From assembly GCA_031547045.1 (NCBI GenBank), contig JAVBSN010000050.1:1-64000 (forward strand): 64,000 nucleotides of DNA, written 5' to 3'. Positions within the stretch are counted from its first letter, which is position 1. Every line of letters begins with the position of its first letter. The stretch comes from JAVBSN01 sp031547045. GTDB lineage: Bacteria; Bacillota; Clostridia; Lachnospirales; Lachnospiraceae. Under the pieces are notes generated by a model, which saw nothing but the letters and a program-made list of their open reading frames with translations, made no database searches and was not told the origin of the DNA. Below are positions 17,505 to 27,483 of this stretch, piece by piece. Made by a program: the position numbers and the translations under genes.

Positions 17505-18926
17505 ATGAGGAATCTATATAAAATATTTGTTCCTATATTATTAGTAATGATAATAATATCTACCGTTATAATTATTATTAAGCTTAGAGCCACTGAAGAT
17601 ATTGATATTCCAACTAGTGCACAAATTAGCAGACTAGAGGATACTATAGAAGATGGAGATGGTACTACATTTCTTAGAATTGAAGCAGATATAATTGGAA
17701 ATGATACTGATTCTTTTCCTGTTGTCTCATTACTAAGATATGATTTTACAGAAGATGATATAAAGGCTTATGCTGATTCCTTTTTTGATAATTCTGAGTA
17801 TCACAATCAACCTTATGCTGAAGAATACTCAGTTAGTTATATAGATAAAATTATAGATCAACTTAATGGTTACAAGGAAGATATTATTGAAAACAAGCCT
17901 TCAATTGTATCTGATGCTGATTATAGTAATATTATATCCTTTATTGATAGAGACATTGACTACTATATAAACCTTAAGACTAATGCACCTACAGATAGTT
18001 TACTAAGATGTGATACCACCTATGATCCTTGCTATACCTATGAAGAATATCTTGAGTATAGTGGAAGTGAAACACCTAACCCTGAATTGGAAAACCGATT
18101 TATGGACTGTTCTTTAGAAGGTTCTTATGGCAATGTTCCGTATACTTTAGTATTTAATAAAACTGACAGTGCAAAAACAACTTCATTTACAATAAACTTA
18201 AATTCACCAGATACTGTAGTATGGAAGAATTTCACTTATGAACAAGTGACTTATGATCCTTACCAAAGCCAATTATATGGAAGAACTCCTTCATCTATCC
18301 CAAATCCATGTGTATATACTGAAGAAGATGCAATTAGGTTATGTGATAGTATGATTAGACAATTAGGTATTCAAGATATGTCTGTAATTAATATAAGTAA
18401 TCTTTCAACTAAAGCTTATTTGAATCGCTACTTATTTAACTATTGGCTTGATATGGGAGAATGTGGTTATTATATATCATATGGTAAAACAGTAAATGAC
18501 AAATCACTTAATTATCTTTTTTCCGGTTCACCAGGTGAGCTTTTTCTTGAAGGTACTGATGAACTTGTTCCTGGTTCTGAGAGCTTATCTTTTATAGTTA
18601 TGGACTCAGGGATTGTATCAATGGAGTATTATGCTCCTACAGTTATAGACTCTATTTCCACAGATTCTACACCCCTACTATCTTTTGACGATATTTTGTT
18701 AATATTTGAAGATCAAATGATTGAAATTTATGGTAATGAACCTATTTATAAAATGGAAAGTGGAAATCTTGTAGTATCAAAAATACAGTTAGGTCTATCA
18801 TTAGTAACCACAGATGCAAAAAAAGGAGAATATACTCTAGTTCCTGCATGGACTTTTTATAATTATGATAATTGGGGACTTATAACAATAAATGCCATCG
18901 ATGGCAGTACATTGCAAGCAAATTAA
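17505..18926 (+). CDS. Membrane-anchored extracytoplasmic protein between regulator and kinase
   Basis: A 473-residue protein with one N-terminal TM helix (about 6-28) and a large outside domain rich in Asp, Ser and Tyr; no cysteine-based lipobox. Its position between a response regulator and its kinase, and the general layout of a TM anchor plus beta-rich domain, resemble YycH/YycI-type or DUF6034-type accessory proteins that tune the kinase. The sequence itself is not close to a family I can name. A GGGGGA site lies 5 bases before the ATG. Its stop is 20 bases before the kinase start, so co-expression is likely. Confidence 0.65.
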   Translation: MRNLYKIFVPILLVMIIISTVIIIIKLRATEDIDIPTSAQISRLEDTIEDGDGTTFLRIEADIIGNDTDSFPVVSLLRYDFTEDDIKAYADSFFDNSEYHNQPYAEEYSVSYIDKIIDQLNGYKEDIIENKPSIVSDADYSNIISFIDRDIDYYINLKTNAPTDSLLRCDTTYDPCYTYEEYLEYSGSETPNPELENRFMDCSLEGSYGNVPYTLVFNKTDSAKTTSFTINLNSPDTVVWKNFTYEQVTYDPYQSQLYGRTPSSIPNPCVYTEEDAIRLCDSMIRQLGIQDMSVINISNLSTKAYLNRYLFNYWLDMGECGYYISYGKTVNDKSLNYLFSGSPGELFLEGTDELVPGSESLSFIVMDSGIVSMEYYAPTVIDSISTDSTPLLSFDDILLIFEDQMIEIYGNEPIYKMESGNLVVSKIQLGLSLVTTDAKKGEYTLVPAWTFYNYDNWGLITINAIDGSTLQAN

Positions 18927-18945
18927 AAATACAAGGAGGTCTTTT

Positions 18946-21567
18946 ATGAAAGATTTTATATACTCTAGATTTTTTAAGGGTCTATCTGGATTTGTTTTTA
19001 TAATATCTCTCGCTCTAGCAGTTTTGGGCGGCATCACATTATATACTTTAAATAATACATTTAGTTTTTCAGATGCAGATTGTGATTCTTACTATGAAAC
19101 ATCATATTTTAATAATACTTTTAAAGCTGAAGCTACATCAATATTACAGAACATTAAAGAACTTTATGACTTTAGTGACTATGAAGATATAGATGAGGAT
19201 AGTGCGGCTATAACATTATTTGACTACAAAACCAACAATTATATTAGTTATTCATATTCATTCCTAGATGAAAATAGGTATAACCTTCATATTCCATATA
19301 CCTTTTCTATGTCATATCCTTCTGAGGGCAAATCAGAAATAACAATAGTTAATACTGATGAAAGTAACGATTTTATAGGAACAGATTATAGCGTTTCTTC
19401 ATTAACTACAATTAATTCAGAGATTTCAGAGACTAATAGCTACTATATTTTATCTTATTCTGACTATGGCAATTTAATTATGAAGTATGGTATTCAAAAT
19501 CAAAAGAGTGATGGTTCATTAGTTTCAGACGAATTTTCTTCAGACGCCTATATCTATTCAAAAGCTAATTATATATTAGTATATTCTCCTAATGAAAACG
19601 AATTCTTCTCATCAGAAGTAGGCTGGATGGGTACTACAAATGATATTGCATTAGTATTTAATTCAGAACAAGTTTCTTCATATAGTACTACTGAAGAAGG
19701 TATTTTACTTACTCCATACGAAGATTATGTCACAGTTGTAAATAATATTGTAGAAAATTATTGGTCGTATAAGAATACTTTTAATTACTTATATAATGAC
19801 ATCCAAAATTCTTCTTTACTGTTTTATATATCAGGATATGGATTACCAACATCATACTCTAATATATCTAACCACAACATAGGTGTAATTACTCCATCAT
19901 ATAAAAATGTTATTGATAATTCTTCATATTATTTTTACTACAACAAAACAACTGATACTCTTGATTCTTCATTAACCTTTAACTTTAGCGACTTTTCAGA
20001 GTACCTACCTAATGCAAATCATGCATCAGGTATAATTGCTTTTGGAGTTCCTAAAGATGCTTCTAGTTATAATTATTCTGTATTTTATAAAAATGAATTT
20101 TTATTTGAATATGCACTTATTAACTACAAACCAATTATAATTATTACAGTAATAAGCATATTACTTGCTATCCTTAGTTTTGCTACATTAATGTCCGTTA
20201 CTGGTAGAACAAAACGAGATAATAAGTCCATAACTCTTTATCGCTTTGATAATGTGTTTAGTGAAATAACTATTATACCATTTTTTGTATCCATTTTTGT
20301 TTTCATGCTTTCATGTTTTAACATTTTTGATTGCCTTGATCCAAGCTGTTCATATTCTATATATGAATTTGTTATAGTAACAATATTATTACTAATTTGT
20401 GAGTTTGTTATATTGTGTACAGGATTATCTCTTACTAGACTCATTAAAACATCCAAACTTATTAAGCAAAGTTTTATTTATAAATCTTTACTACGGCTTA
20501 AAAAGTTTATTAAGATGTTTATTGAAGGAAAAAGTGCAACTTTCCGCACTAGTTTAATATTTAGTATTTTTTCAGCAATATTATTAGTACTGGTATTTTT
20601 TATAGCTGTTTCCGCAGCTAATTTTAAAGATATTGTCTCTATCTTCCTTATAATTATATTTTTTATAGTTCTTATATTTGCTGGAGCAATTCAAATATAT
20701 GATGCCTATGGTTTAGCAAAAATAACTACTGCAATAAAAGAAATTGCAAGTGGTAATCTAGATTATAAAGTTGCTACTGCAAACCTTAACGGTCAACAGG
20801 TTGAACTTGCCAAAAATGTTAACAATATAGGAGCAGGTCTTCAAAAAGCCATTGAAACATCTATTAAAGATGAACGACTTAAGGCTGAACTTATTACTAA
20901 TGTATCCCACGATATAAAAACACCTTTAACTTCAATTATTAATTATGTTGATTTATTAAAGCGAGAGAATATAGAAGATGAAACTATTTTACACTATATC
21001 GATGTTTTAGATCAGAAATCTAATAGACTTAAATACCTTACTGAGGCACTTGTAGAAGCTTCAAAGGTTACAACTGGAAATATTGATCTTAACCTAGTAT
21101 CACTTAATTTTACTGAGTTACTTAACCAAACTATTGGAGAATTTGAAGATAAATTTTCAGAAGTAAATTTAACTGTAGTAGATTCTATAGCAACTGAAAA
21201 TACTGTTATATATGCTGACGGTCAAAGGACTTATCGTATACTAGAAAATTTATTTCAAAATATTTATAAGTATGCAATGCCTGGAACAAGAGTATATGTG
21301 GATTTAACTTCTAATGATGATACTTTGATTTTATCAATTAAGAATATATCTAATCATCAGTTAAATATTAGTCCTGATGAACTTACTGAAAGGTTTATAC
21401 GTGGTGATGAATCTAGAACTACTGAAGGTAGCGGATTAGGATTATCTATTTCTAAGGATTTAACAGCATTACAAAATGGAACCTTTACCATTCAACTAGA
21501 TGGTGATTTATTCAAAACTATTATTACTTTTAAAATATACGAATCACCTACAGAAGAATCTGTATAA
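18946..21567 (+). CDS. Sensor histidine kinase with large extracellular domain
   Basis: An 873-residue kinase. Order: TM1 (about 10-34), an extracellular domain of about 360 residues rich in Tyr/Ser/Asn, four or more further TM helices (about 395-600), a HAMP-like region, HisKA with the phospho-acceptor His in NVSHDIKTPLTSIINYVDLL, and HATPase with NLFQNIYKYA (N box) and GSGLGLSISKDL. ATG at 18946 is chosen because AGGAGG lies just upstream; an earlier in-frame Met lies inside the previous gene. It presumably phosphorylates the regulator at 16795. The signal is unknown. Confidence 0.88.
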   Translation: MKDFIYSRFFKGLSGFVFIISLALAVLGGITLYTLNNTFSFSDADCDSYYETSYFNNTFKAEATSILQNIKELYDFSDYEDIDEDSAAITLFDYKTNNYISYSYSFLDENRYNLHIPYTFSMSYPSEGKSEITIVNTDESNDFIGTDYSVSSLTTINSEISETNSYYILSYSDYGNLIMKYGIQNQKSDGSLVSDEFSSDAYIYSKANYILVYSPNENEFFSSEVGWMGTTNDIALVFNSEQVSSYSTTEEGILLTPYEDYVTVVNNIVENYWSYKNTFNYLYNDIQNSSLLFYISGYGLPTSYSNISNHNIGVITPSYKNVIDNSSYYFYYNKTTDTLDSSLTFNFSDFSEYLPNANHASGIIAFGVPKDASSYNYSVFYKNEFLFEYALINYKPIIIITVISILLAILSFATLMSVTGRTKRDNKSITLYRFDNVFSEITIIPFFVSIFVFMLSCFNIFDCLDPSCSYSIYEFVIVTILLLICEFVILCTGLSLTRLIKTSKLIKQSFIYKSLLRLKKFIKMFIEGKSATFRTSLIFSIFSAILLVLVFFIAVSAANFKDIVSIFLIIIFFIVLIFAGAIQIYDAYGLAKITTAIKEIASGNLDYKVATANLNGQQVELAKNVNNIGAGLQKAIETSIKDERLKAELITNVSHDIKTPLTSIINYVDLLKRENIEDETILHYIDVLDQKSNRLKYLTEALVEASKVTTGNIDLNLVSLNFTELLNQTIGEFEDKFSEVNLTVVDSIATENTVIYADGQRTYRILENLFQNIYKYAMPGTRVYVDLTSNDDTLILSIKNISNHQLNISPDELTERFIRGDESRTTEGSGLGLSISKDLTALQNGTFTIQLDGDLFKTIITFKIYESPTEESV

Positions 21568-21590
21568 TTAAAACAATTCAATGTAAAATA

Positions 21591-21633
21591 TAACGACCAT
21601 ATACTTTATATACAAAAGTATATGGTCGTTAAT
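21591..21633. terminator. Bidirectional terminator between kinase and gshA
   Basis: AACGACCATATACT and AAGTATATGGTCGTT arms form a stem of about 14 bp between convergent genes. T-rich sequence follows on the plus strand. Confidence 0.75.
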
Positions 21634-21634
21634 T

Positions 21635-22939
21635 TTATACTACTCTAAATGAATATTTTCTAGCTAATTTTAATCCTTGTTTAACGTATCCATCTGTACA
21701 CATCTTCTCTATAATTTCACTATACCTATTACCATGATTAAATACTTTATTTCTTTGATAATTAATATATTTCTTTGCACTTATTATGCCAACCCAATCA
21801 AAGAATGATTCCATATCAGTTAATATTTCAAGAACATAATGTTTAAATGTTGTCTGTACTGAATCATCCATTACTAATCTTACATTCTCAAAATTTCTTC
21901 TTGCTGCCATCTTATGCAACTGAATAGTTTCTTCTTGCTCCTTAGCTGTATACTTATAATCTTTAATCTGCAAAAGATATAATACAAGTAAATGTATAAA
22001 ATATAAATCCTCTTTGCATATACCTGTTTTATATAGTGGATTAACATCTAACATTCTAAATTCTATATGATTAATACCATTTTCTCTTAAATTCTCTAGA
22101 GTATTCTTTCCTTTAGGTTTTATTCTTATTGGTAAATATAATTCTGCAACTGAATATAATTCCTTATTTTCTATATACTCATTAATACTATCTATATACC
22201 CATCAACTGTTTCATAATCTATTATTGGAATAAAATTATTCCAGTAACCGTATATGCTGTTTCTCATTGAAGACATATCTAGATTAATTGTTTTCCCTAA
22301 ATCATTTTCATCAAAAAACGAACCATCAAGCACGGGACTTGCCCCCGTCAGATAGACTATTAACCAGCTAAACTTAGACATAGTTCTTGCTACATCAAGA
22401 TATAAGCTGTTTTTATACTCCTGTCTAGTATATGTATCATTCTTGACATTATATATATTATAAGCTGTTTCTATAAAGTCTTCAGAAAATGAAAAGTTAA
22501 AATGAATCCCTGAATAAGCCATTTTCTTTCTTCCGTATTTTTCTGATAAATACTCTCTATATCTAGTTCTTTCTTCTTGCGTTTCATCAAACTGTGCAAT
22601 CCTTATATCCCCTTCATTTTTAATATAAGGTGGATTACTAAAAGGCCACAAATACTCTCTGTTATCTAATTCCAACAATTTATCTTGGGCTTTAACTGTA
22701 AGCTCCTTTAAATTATCTACAACTTCTTCTATTGAATTATATACTTCTGTAATAAATTCTACCTGACTCTCTGAAAAATCTCTATCTACTCCATTCATAT
22801 TTCCAAAAGGATGTTTCACATTTGAAATATATCCCTTTTCATCTACTCTTATACTTTCCCTCTCAAGACCAAATGTAGCTCCCATCATACATTCTCTCAT
22901 AGAGTTTACTGAAAAATCCACCATATTTTCTATTCCCAT
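21635..22939 (-). CDS. gshA: Glutamate-cysteine ligase
   Basis: A 434-residue enzyme matching the N-terminal ligase domain of GshA/GshF: MGATFGLERESIRV, FITEVYNSIEEVV, LWPFSNPP, YSGIHFNFSFS, GASPVLDGSF and IEFRMLDVNPLYK. It joins glutamate and cysteine to gamma-glutamylcysteine in the cytoplasm. The length equals the ligase domain alone; the C-terminal ATP-grasp domain of bifunctional GshF is absent and no gshB is in the window, so the end product may be gamma-glutamylcysteine. Start is uncertain: the ATG at 22939 has little ribosome binding site, while the ATG at 22924 has GGGA at a fair distance. Confidence 0.85.
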   Translation of the reverse strand: MGIENMVDFSVNSMRECMMGATFGLERESIRVDEKGYISNVKHPFGNMNGVDRDFSESQVEFITEVYNSIEEVVDNLKELTVKAQDKLLELDNREYLWPFSNPPYIKNEGDIRIAQFDETQEERTRYREYLSEKYGRKKMAYSGIHFNFSFSEDFIETAYNIYNVKNDTYTRQEYKNSLYLDVARTMSKFSWLIVYLTGASPVLDGSFFDENDLGKTINLDMSSMRNSIYGYWNNFIPIIDYETVDGYIDSINEYIENKELYSVAELYLPIRIKPKGKNTLENLRENGINHIEFRMLDVNPLYKTGICKEDLYFIHLLVLYLLQIKDYKYTAKEQEETIQLHKMAARRNFENVRLVMDDSVQTTFKHYVLEILTDMESFFDWVGIISAKKYINYQRNKVFNHGNRYSEIIEKMCTDGYVKQGLKLARKYSFRVV

Positions 22940-22989
22940 CTATTCTACTAATTATAATATACATAGTCTTTAATCTTGTGAATATAATA

Positions 22990-23015
22990 GCCAGCCCATG
23001 TGGACTGGCATAATT
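22990..23015 (-). terminator. Terminator of the hybrid kinase gene
   Basis: GCCAGCCC (22990-22997) pairs with GGACTGGC (23002-23009) around a 4-base loop, 18 bases past the kinase stop. The minus-strand tail is TATTATATTC. Confidence 0.65.
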
Positions 23016-23026
23016 AAATTTTATCA

Positions 23027-25492
23027 CTAACTGTTTAACATACTATCAATGGTCTTAATAATTCTTTCTCGATCAATTGGTTTTCCAATATGACCGTTCA
23101 TGCCTGATTCTATAGTACGTCTAATATCATCTTTAAACACATTTGCTGTCATTGCAATAACTGCAACGTTTTTTGCATCCGATCTATCAATTAATCGAAG
23201 CTCCTTTGTTGCTGAGCATCCATCAAGAACAGGCATCTGCATATCCATAAATATAATATTATAATAACCAATATCTGATTCTATAAACATGTTAAGTGCT
23301 TCTTGACCATCTTCTGCTTCTTCAATCTGTATTCCTGTATCTAACAGTAATTCTGCAAAAATTGTTCTATTAATTTCTACATCGTCAACCACAAGAGCCC
23401 TAACATTTGAAAGATCAACTTTTTCAACATCTACTACTTCTTCATAAATATGTTTCAATTGCTGGTTTGATAGATTAGCCTCTAAGAGTTTAACTGTAAA
23501 ATAAAATGTACTACCCTCATTAATCTTACTGTCTAACCATATCTTACCATTCATCATCTCTACAATACTCTTTGATATTGAAAGCCCTAAACCTGTTCCA
23601 CCATATTTACGAGTAATACTAATATCTGCCTGCATAAATGACTCAAATAGTCTTTCTGTCTGCTCTTTGGTCATACCAATACCTTGATCTTTTACAGAAA
23701 ATCTATATTCAATCATTCCATCTTCACATAAATTTTTCCTAGCTGATAATATAATATCCTTACCATTTTCAGAAAATTTAATAGCATTTGACATTAAATT
23801 AATAAATACCTGATTAAGTCTTAGAGAATCCATCATAACACATTTATGGTCAATATCAACATCTAAAATAATATTAATATCTCTTTCTTTTGCTTTAGAC
23901 TTTATAATACCTACAACAAAATCAATGTTATCATTTATATCACCTGGTTCTTCACTTAATTCCATTTTACCAGCTTCTATCTTAGACATATCCAGAAGAT
24001 CATTAATTAATCCTAACAAATGATGTGATGACACTTCTATCTGTTCCATACATTTTCTAACTTTTTGAATATCCTCTGAACGTCGTGCTACCTGTGTCAT
24101 TCCAATAATTGCATTCATTGGAGTACGAATCTCATGACTCATTTGAGATAAAAATCCTGATTTAGACTTATTAGCTCTTTCTGCGTCAATCTTAGCCACT
24201 GTCGGTTCTGTAATATCCGCTAATACCATCATTACACAAAAGAATGGAACTTCTATATTATCTCCTATCATTCTGTGCATAGTAAGGCTATATACTCTTA
24301 TTTCATCAGACGAAGAATCTTTAACTGAAATAACAATTGGCAATATTTCTTTAACGCCTTCTTCGGAAAAGATTATATCAATCTGTTGCTTCAATAAATT
24401 ATCTTCTGACCATAGCATTAATTTATCAAAAAGATTTTCTTCTAATATGTCAAATTCTGAAAATGCAAAGAAATCCTCCATAGCTCTATTGCCATATACA
24501 TATTCTTTATTAAAATCAAAGAATGCTACTCCTTCTGACATAACATCAAAATGATTACAGAATACATCCATTGTTATATTAAATCCATGAACAATCTTTC
24601 TAAAATCACCTTCATACCTAGATACATCTTCTCTTTTATCTAAATGCCCCTCTTGTGCAGCTTGTATCATTCGATTATTAGCACTAAATACCTCTGATAT
24701 ACTAACTGCTACTTTATTAAAAGCTCTACTTACCTGCCCTAATTCATCCTTTGCTTCATCAAAAAAACTAATCTCAGTATTTCCATGAACAAGTCTCTCT
24801 GATGATTCTACAATCGCTTTAACCGGTGTAACAATTGAATCTATAATCAACATTGCTATTATAATAAGTAATGCAGAAACTGCAGCAAAGATAACAGACA
24901 TTAATATAATTGCTTGACTAAAAGTTACTTCTGCTGTTTCTTGGCTAGAAACAGCTTGATCTTCATTCATACTTACAAGATCTGATATTGTTGTATTTAC
25001 ATCAAGACCTTTGGGAATAACCTCTTGATATAGATGTTCTAATGATTCTTCATCCTTGTTCTCAAAAGCTAATTCTGCTGTTACTTTCATCTCTCGGGAC
25101 CATTCTGTTATTGTATCTTCAAGTTCAATAACACTATCATATTCTATAGAATATTCTTGACCGTTATCAACTAAAGTTTCTTTGTATTCTCTAATCTGTT
25201 CTTGAATATCATCAAGATAGCCATTAATTTCATTATTAAGCTGTGTTCTCTCTTTACTATCAGTGGATATTGCCATATCTCTTACTGCAGCTCTTGCCTG
25301 TCCACAGTCAAAATTAATTTTATTCAAATAAATTAAGGGCTTAGCAACAATAAATTGATTATACGATACTAACCCACTAACATCCATAATATTAATATAG
25401 CCAATAATTCCGATTGTAAATGCTAACACAATTGCCATTGCAAAAGAAAATATCAGCTTTTTTTGAATAGTTATATTCCGCGTATTAATCAT
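23027..25492 (-). CDS. Hybrid sensor histidine kinase/response regulator
   Basis: An 821-residue inner-membrane kinase. Order: TM1 (about 13-34), a four-helix-bundle MCP-like sensor, TM2 (about 190-218), HAMP, a PAS-like region, HisKA with SQMSHEIRTPMNAIIGMTQVA, and HATPase with NLMSNAIKFSENG and GTGLGLSISKSIVEMM. The C-terminal receiver has its phospho-Asp in NIIFMDMQMPVLDGCSAT and K in GHIGKPID. There is no Hpt domain, so phosphate must pass to an external Hpt or the receiver acts allosterically. GGAG precedes the ATG. It is monocistronic; the ligand is unknown. Confidence 0.9.
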   Translation of the reverse strand: MINTRNITIQKKLIFSFAMAIVLAFTIGIIGYINIMDVSGLVSYNQFIVAKPLIYLNKINFDCGQARAAVRDMAISTDSKERTQLNNEINGYLDDIQEQIREYKETLVDNGQEYSIEYDSVIELEDTITEWSREMKVTAELAFENKDEESLEHLYQEVIPKGLDVNTTISDLVSMNEDQAVSSQETAEVTFSQAIILMSVIFAAVSALLIIIAMLIIDSIVTPVKAIVESSERLVHGNTEISFFDEAKDELGQVSRAFNKVAVSISEVFSANNRMIQAAQEGHLDKREDVSRYEGDFRKIVHGFNITMDVFCNHFDVMSEGVAFFDFNKEYVYGNRAMEDFFAFSEFDILEENLFDKLMLWSEDNLLKQQIDIIFSEEGVKEILPIVISVKDSSSDEIRVYSLTMHRMIGDNIEVPFFCVMMVLADITEPTVAKIDAERANKSKSGFLSQMSHEIRTPMNAIIGMTQVARRSEDIQKVRKCMEQIEVSSHHLLGLINDLLDMSKIEAGKMELSEEPGDINDNIDFVVGIIKSKAKERDINIILDVDIDHKCVMMDSLRLNQVFINLMSNAIKFSENGKDIILSARKNLCEDGMIEYRFSVKDQGIGMTKEQTERLFESFMQADISITRKYGGTGLGLSISKSIVEMMNGKIWLDSKINEGSTFYFTVKLLEANLSNQQLKHIYEEVVDVEKVDLSNVRALVVDDVEINRTIFAELLLDTGIQIEEAEDGQEALNMFIESDIGYYNIIFMDMQMPVLDGCSATKELRLIDRSDAKNVAVIAMTANVFKDDIRRTIESGMNGHIGKPIDRERIIKTIDSMLNS

Positions 25493-25715
25493 AATAATTT
25501 CTCCTACTATTTATCGACATTATGTAACCTTAAGCCTTGTTTACTATTATACGTTAATCATATTAAAATGTCCATATTTGACCTACTTTTAACCTATTTT
25601 TTACAAACACTTTACTTGTATATCTGAAACCCTGTGTATATACTTATAATTAGATTTTATTTTACAATTATCTTGAAAATAGGATAGTTTGAAATTTTAG
25701 GAGGTAAAACAAATC

Positions 25716-26735
25716 ATGGCTTTAGTAATAATAGTTATTTTGGTTCTAGGCGTTATTTTTGTAAATGGCTGGACCGATGCGCCAAATGCCATTGCCACTG
25801 TAATATCAACAGGCGCAATGAGAGCTAGACCTGCCATTATTATGGCTGCAATTTGCAATTTTTTTGGACTTCTACTTATGACAATGGTTAGTTCAAAGGT
25901 TGCTACAACAGTTGGAAAGATGGTAGATTTTGGTACTGGATCAGATTCTGTAGTAGCACTTGCTGCTTCACTTTTTGCTATAGTATTATGGGCTGTGGCG
26001 GCTTGGTATTTTGGTATTCCAACAAGCGAAAGTCACGCACTTATTGCTGGTGTAACTGGTGCCGGTATTGCAATTAGTGGTTTTAGTGCTGTTAACCTAG
26101 CTGAATGGGTTAAAGTATTTTGGGGACTTGGTATTTCCTCAATAATCGGTTTTGGATTTGGTTATGCATTTGTAAAACTAGTTGAATTTTTATTCAGACA
26201 CGTTAACCGCCAAAAGACTTTTGAGTTTTTTACTGGTGGACAAATTATTTCTGGTGCAATTAACGCATTCCTACATGGAGCTCAAGACGGCCAGAAGTTT
26301 ATGGCAATTTTTATGTTAGGTATATTCCTAGCAAAAGGTGGTAACGCTGGTGAAGAATTAGTATTTGATTTTTTTAGTCCGCAAGGTCTTATGGTATTGG
26401 TTCTTTGTTCATTAGTTATGGGTATTGGTACATCCATTGGTGGATATAAAATCATTAAGGCAGTAGGTATGGATATGGTTAAGCTAGAACGCTATCAAGG
26501 TTTCTCTGCTGATATGGCTGCTGCATGTTGTTTACTATTTGCTTCACTTACTGGTATTCCAATTAGTACAACTCACACAAAAACAACTGCAATTATGGGT
26601 GTTGGTGCTTCAAGAAAACTTTCTGATGTTAACTGGAAAGTAGTCCTTGATATGGTACTTGCATGGGTATTAACCTTCCCTGGTTGTATGCTAATAAGTT
26701 ACTTAATGGCGAAATTATTTTTACTTATATTTTAA
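25716..26735 (+). CDS. pit: PiT family inorganic phosphate transporter
   Basis: A 339-residue polytopic protein with the two inverted PiT signature repeats: NGWTDAPNAIATVISTGAMR with GIPTSESHALIAGVTGAG near the N-terminus, and AINAFLHGAQDGQKFMAIFM with GIPISTTHTKTTAIMGVGAS near the C-terminus. These carry the conserved (D/N)-containing motifs that bind phosphate and the coupling cation. It is low-affinity phosphate uptake by cation symport. AGGAGG precedes the ATG. The DUF47 partner gene follows after 12 bases. Confidence 0.93.
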   Translation: MALVIIVILVLGVIFVNGWTDAPNAIATVISTGAMRARPAIIMAAICNFFGLLLMTMVSSKVATTVGKMVDFGTGSDSVVALAASLFAIVLWAVAAWYFGIPTSESHALIAGVTGAGIAISGFSAVNLAEWVKVFWGLGISSIIGFGFGYAFVKLVEFLFRHVNRQKTFEFFTGGQIISGAINAFLHGAQDGQKFMAIFMLGIFLAKGGNAGEELVFDFFSPQGLMVLVLCSLVMGIGTSIGGYKIIKAVGMDMVKLERYQGFSADMAAACCLLFASLTGIPISTTHTKTTAIMGVGASRKLSDVNWKVVLDMVLAWVLTFPGCMLISYLMAKLFLLIF

Positions 26736-26747
26736 AGGAGAAAAACT

Positions 26748-27368
26748 ATGGCTAGAGTTAAAGAAGAAAATTATTTTGATATGTTTATTGAATCAGCAGA
26801 ATTTGCATGTTCTGCATCTGCAAAGCTTCTTGATATGGTAGTTAATTATGAAGCTATGACTGAAGAAAAGGCTGGCGAAATGCATGAAATAGAGCATAAT
26901 GCTGATCAACATTTTCACAAGATTTACCAACAACTTAATCGTTCTTTCACTACCCCAATTGAGAGAGAAGATATTCTTGCAATTGCAAAAAGTATTGATG
27001 ATATAGTTGATTTAATTGAAGATATTGCTTATAAGTTTTATGTATTTGATATTAAGATTATGAGACAAGAAGCGTCTACTCATATTGAGTTGATCGTTAA
27101 AGCATGTGACTCTTTGAAAATTGCTATTTCTGAATTTAAGAATTTCAGAAAATCAAAGGTATTATCTGAGAAGATTATTGAGATTAATACAATCGAAGAA
27201 GAAGGGGACAGATTATATCGTAGTGATGTTCATAAGCTTTTCACAGAGGAGAAAGACACTTTAGAAATAGTAAGATGGCGTGAAGTGTATAAACACATGG
27301 AAGACTGTCTTGATGCTTGTGAAGATGTTGCTGATGTTCTTGAAGGTGTTGTAATTAAAAACAGCTAA
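26748..27368 (+). CDS. DUF47 (PhoU-like) Pit accessory protein
   Basis: A 206-residue all-helical cytoplasmic protein of the DUF47/PhoU-like family: EIEHNADQHFHKIYQQLNRSFTTPIEREDILAIAKSIDDIVDLIEDIA and a second helical repeat with HKLFTEEKD and HMEDCLDACEDVADVLEGV. Such proteins bind metals and modulate PiT transporters; gene pairing with pit is the usual arrangement. AAGGAG precedes the ATG. Confidence 0.92.
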   Translation: MARVKEENYFDMFIESAEFACSASAKLLDMVVNYEAMTEEKAGEMHEIEHNADQHFHKIYQQLNRSFTTPIEREDILAIAKSIDDIVDLIEDIAYKFYVFDIKIMRQEASTHIELIVKACDSLKIAISEFKNFRKSKVLSEKIIEINTIEEEGDRLYRSDVHKLFTEEKDTLEIVRWREVYKHMEDCLDACEDVADVLEGVVIKNS

Positions 27369-27417
27369 TAAACTCTATATATAATATTGATTTTATTAAT
27401 TAAATAAGCTATTATAT

Positions 27418-27460
27418 GCTGATAGGTAGAAGTATTTAGACTTTTACTTATCAGCTTTTT
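27418..27460 (+). terminator. Terminator after the pit operon
   Basis: GCTGATA (27418-27424) pairs with TATCAGC (27449-27455), with further inner pairing (GTAGAAGT/ACTTTTAC), followed by TTTTTAC. Confidence 0.75.
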
Positions 27461-27483
27461 ACTTTTATTTAGGAGGAACATCG

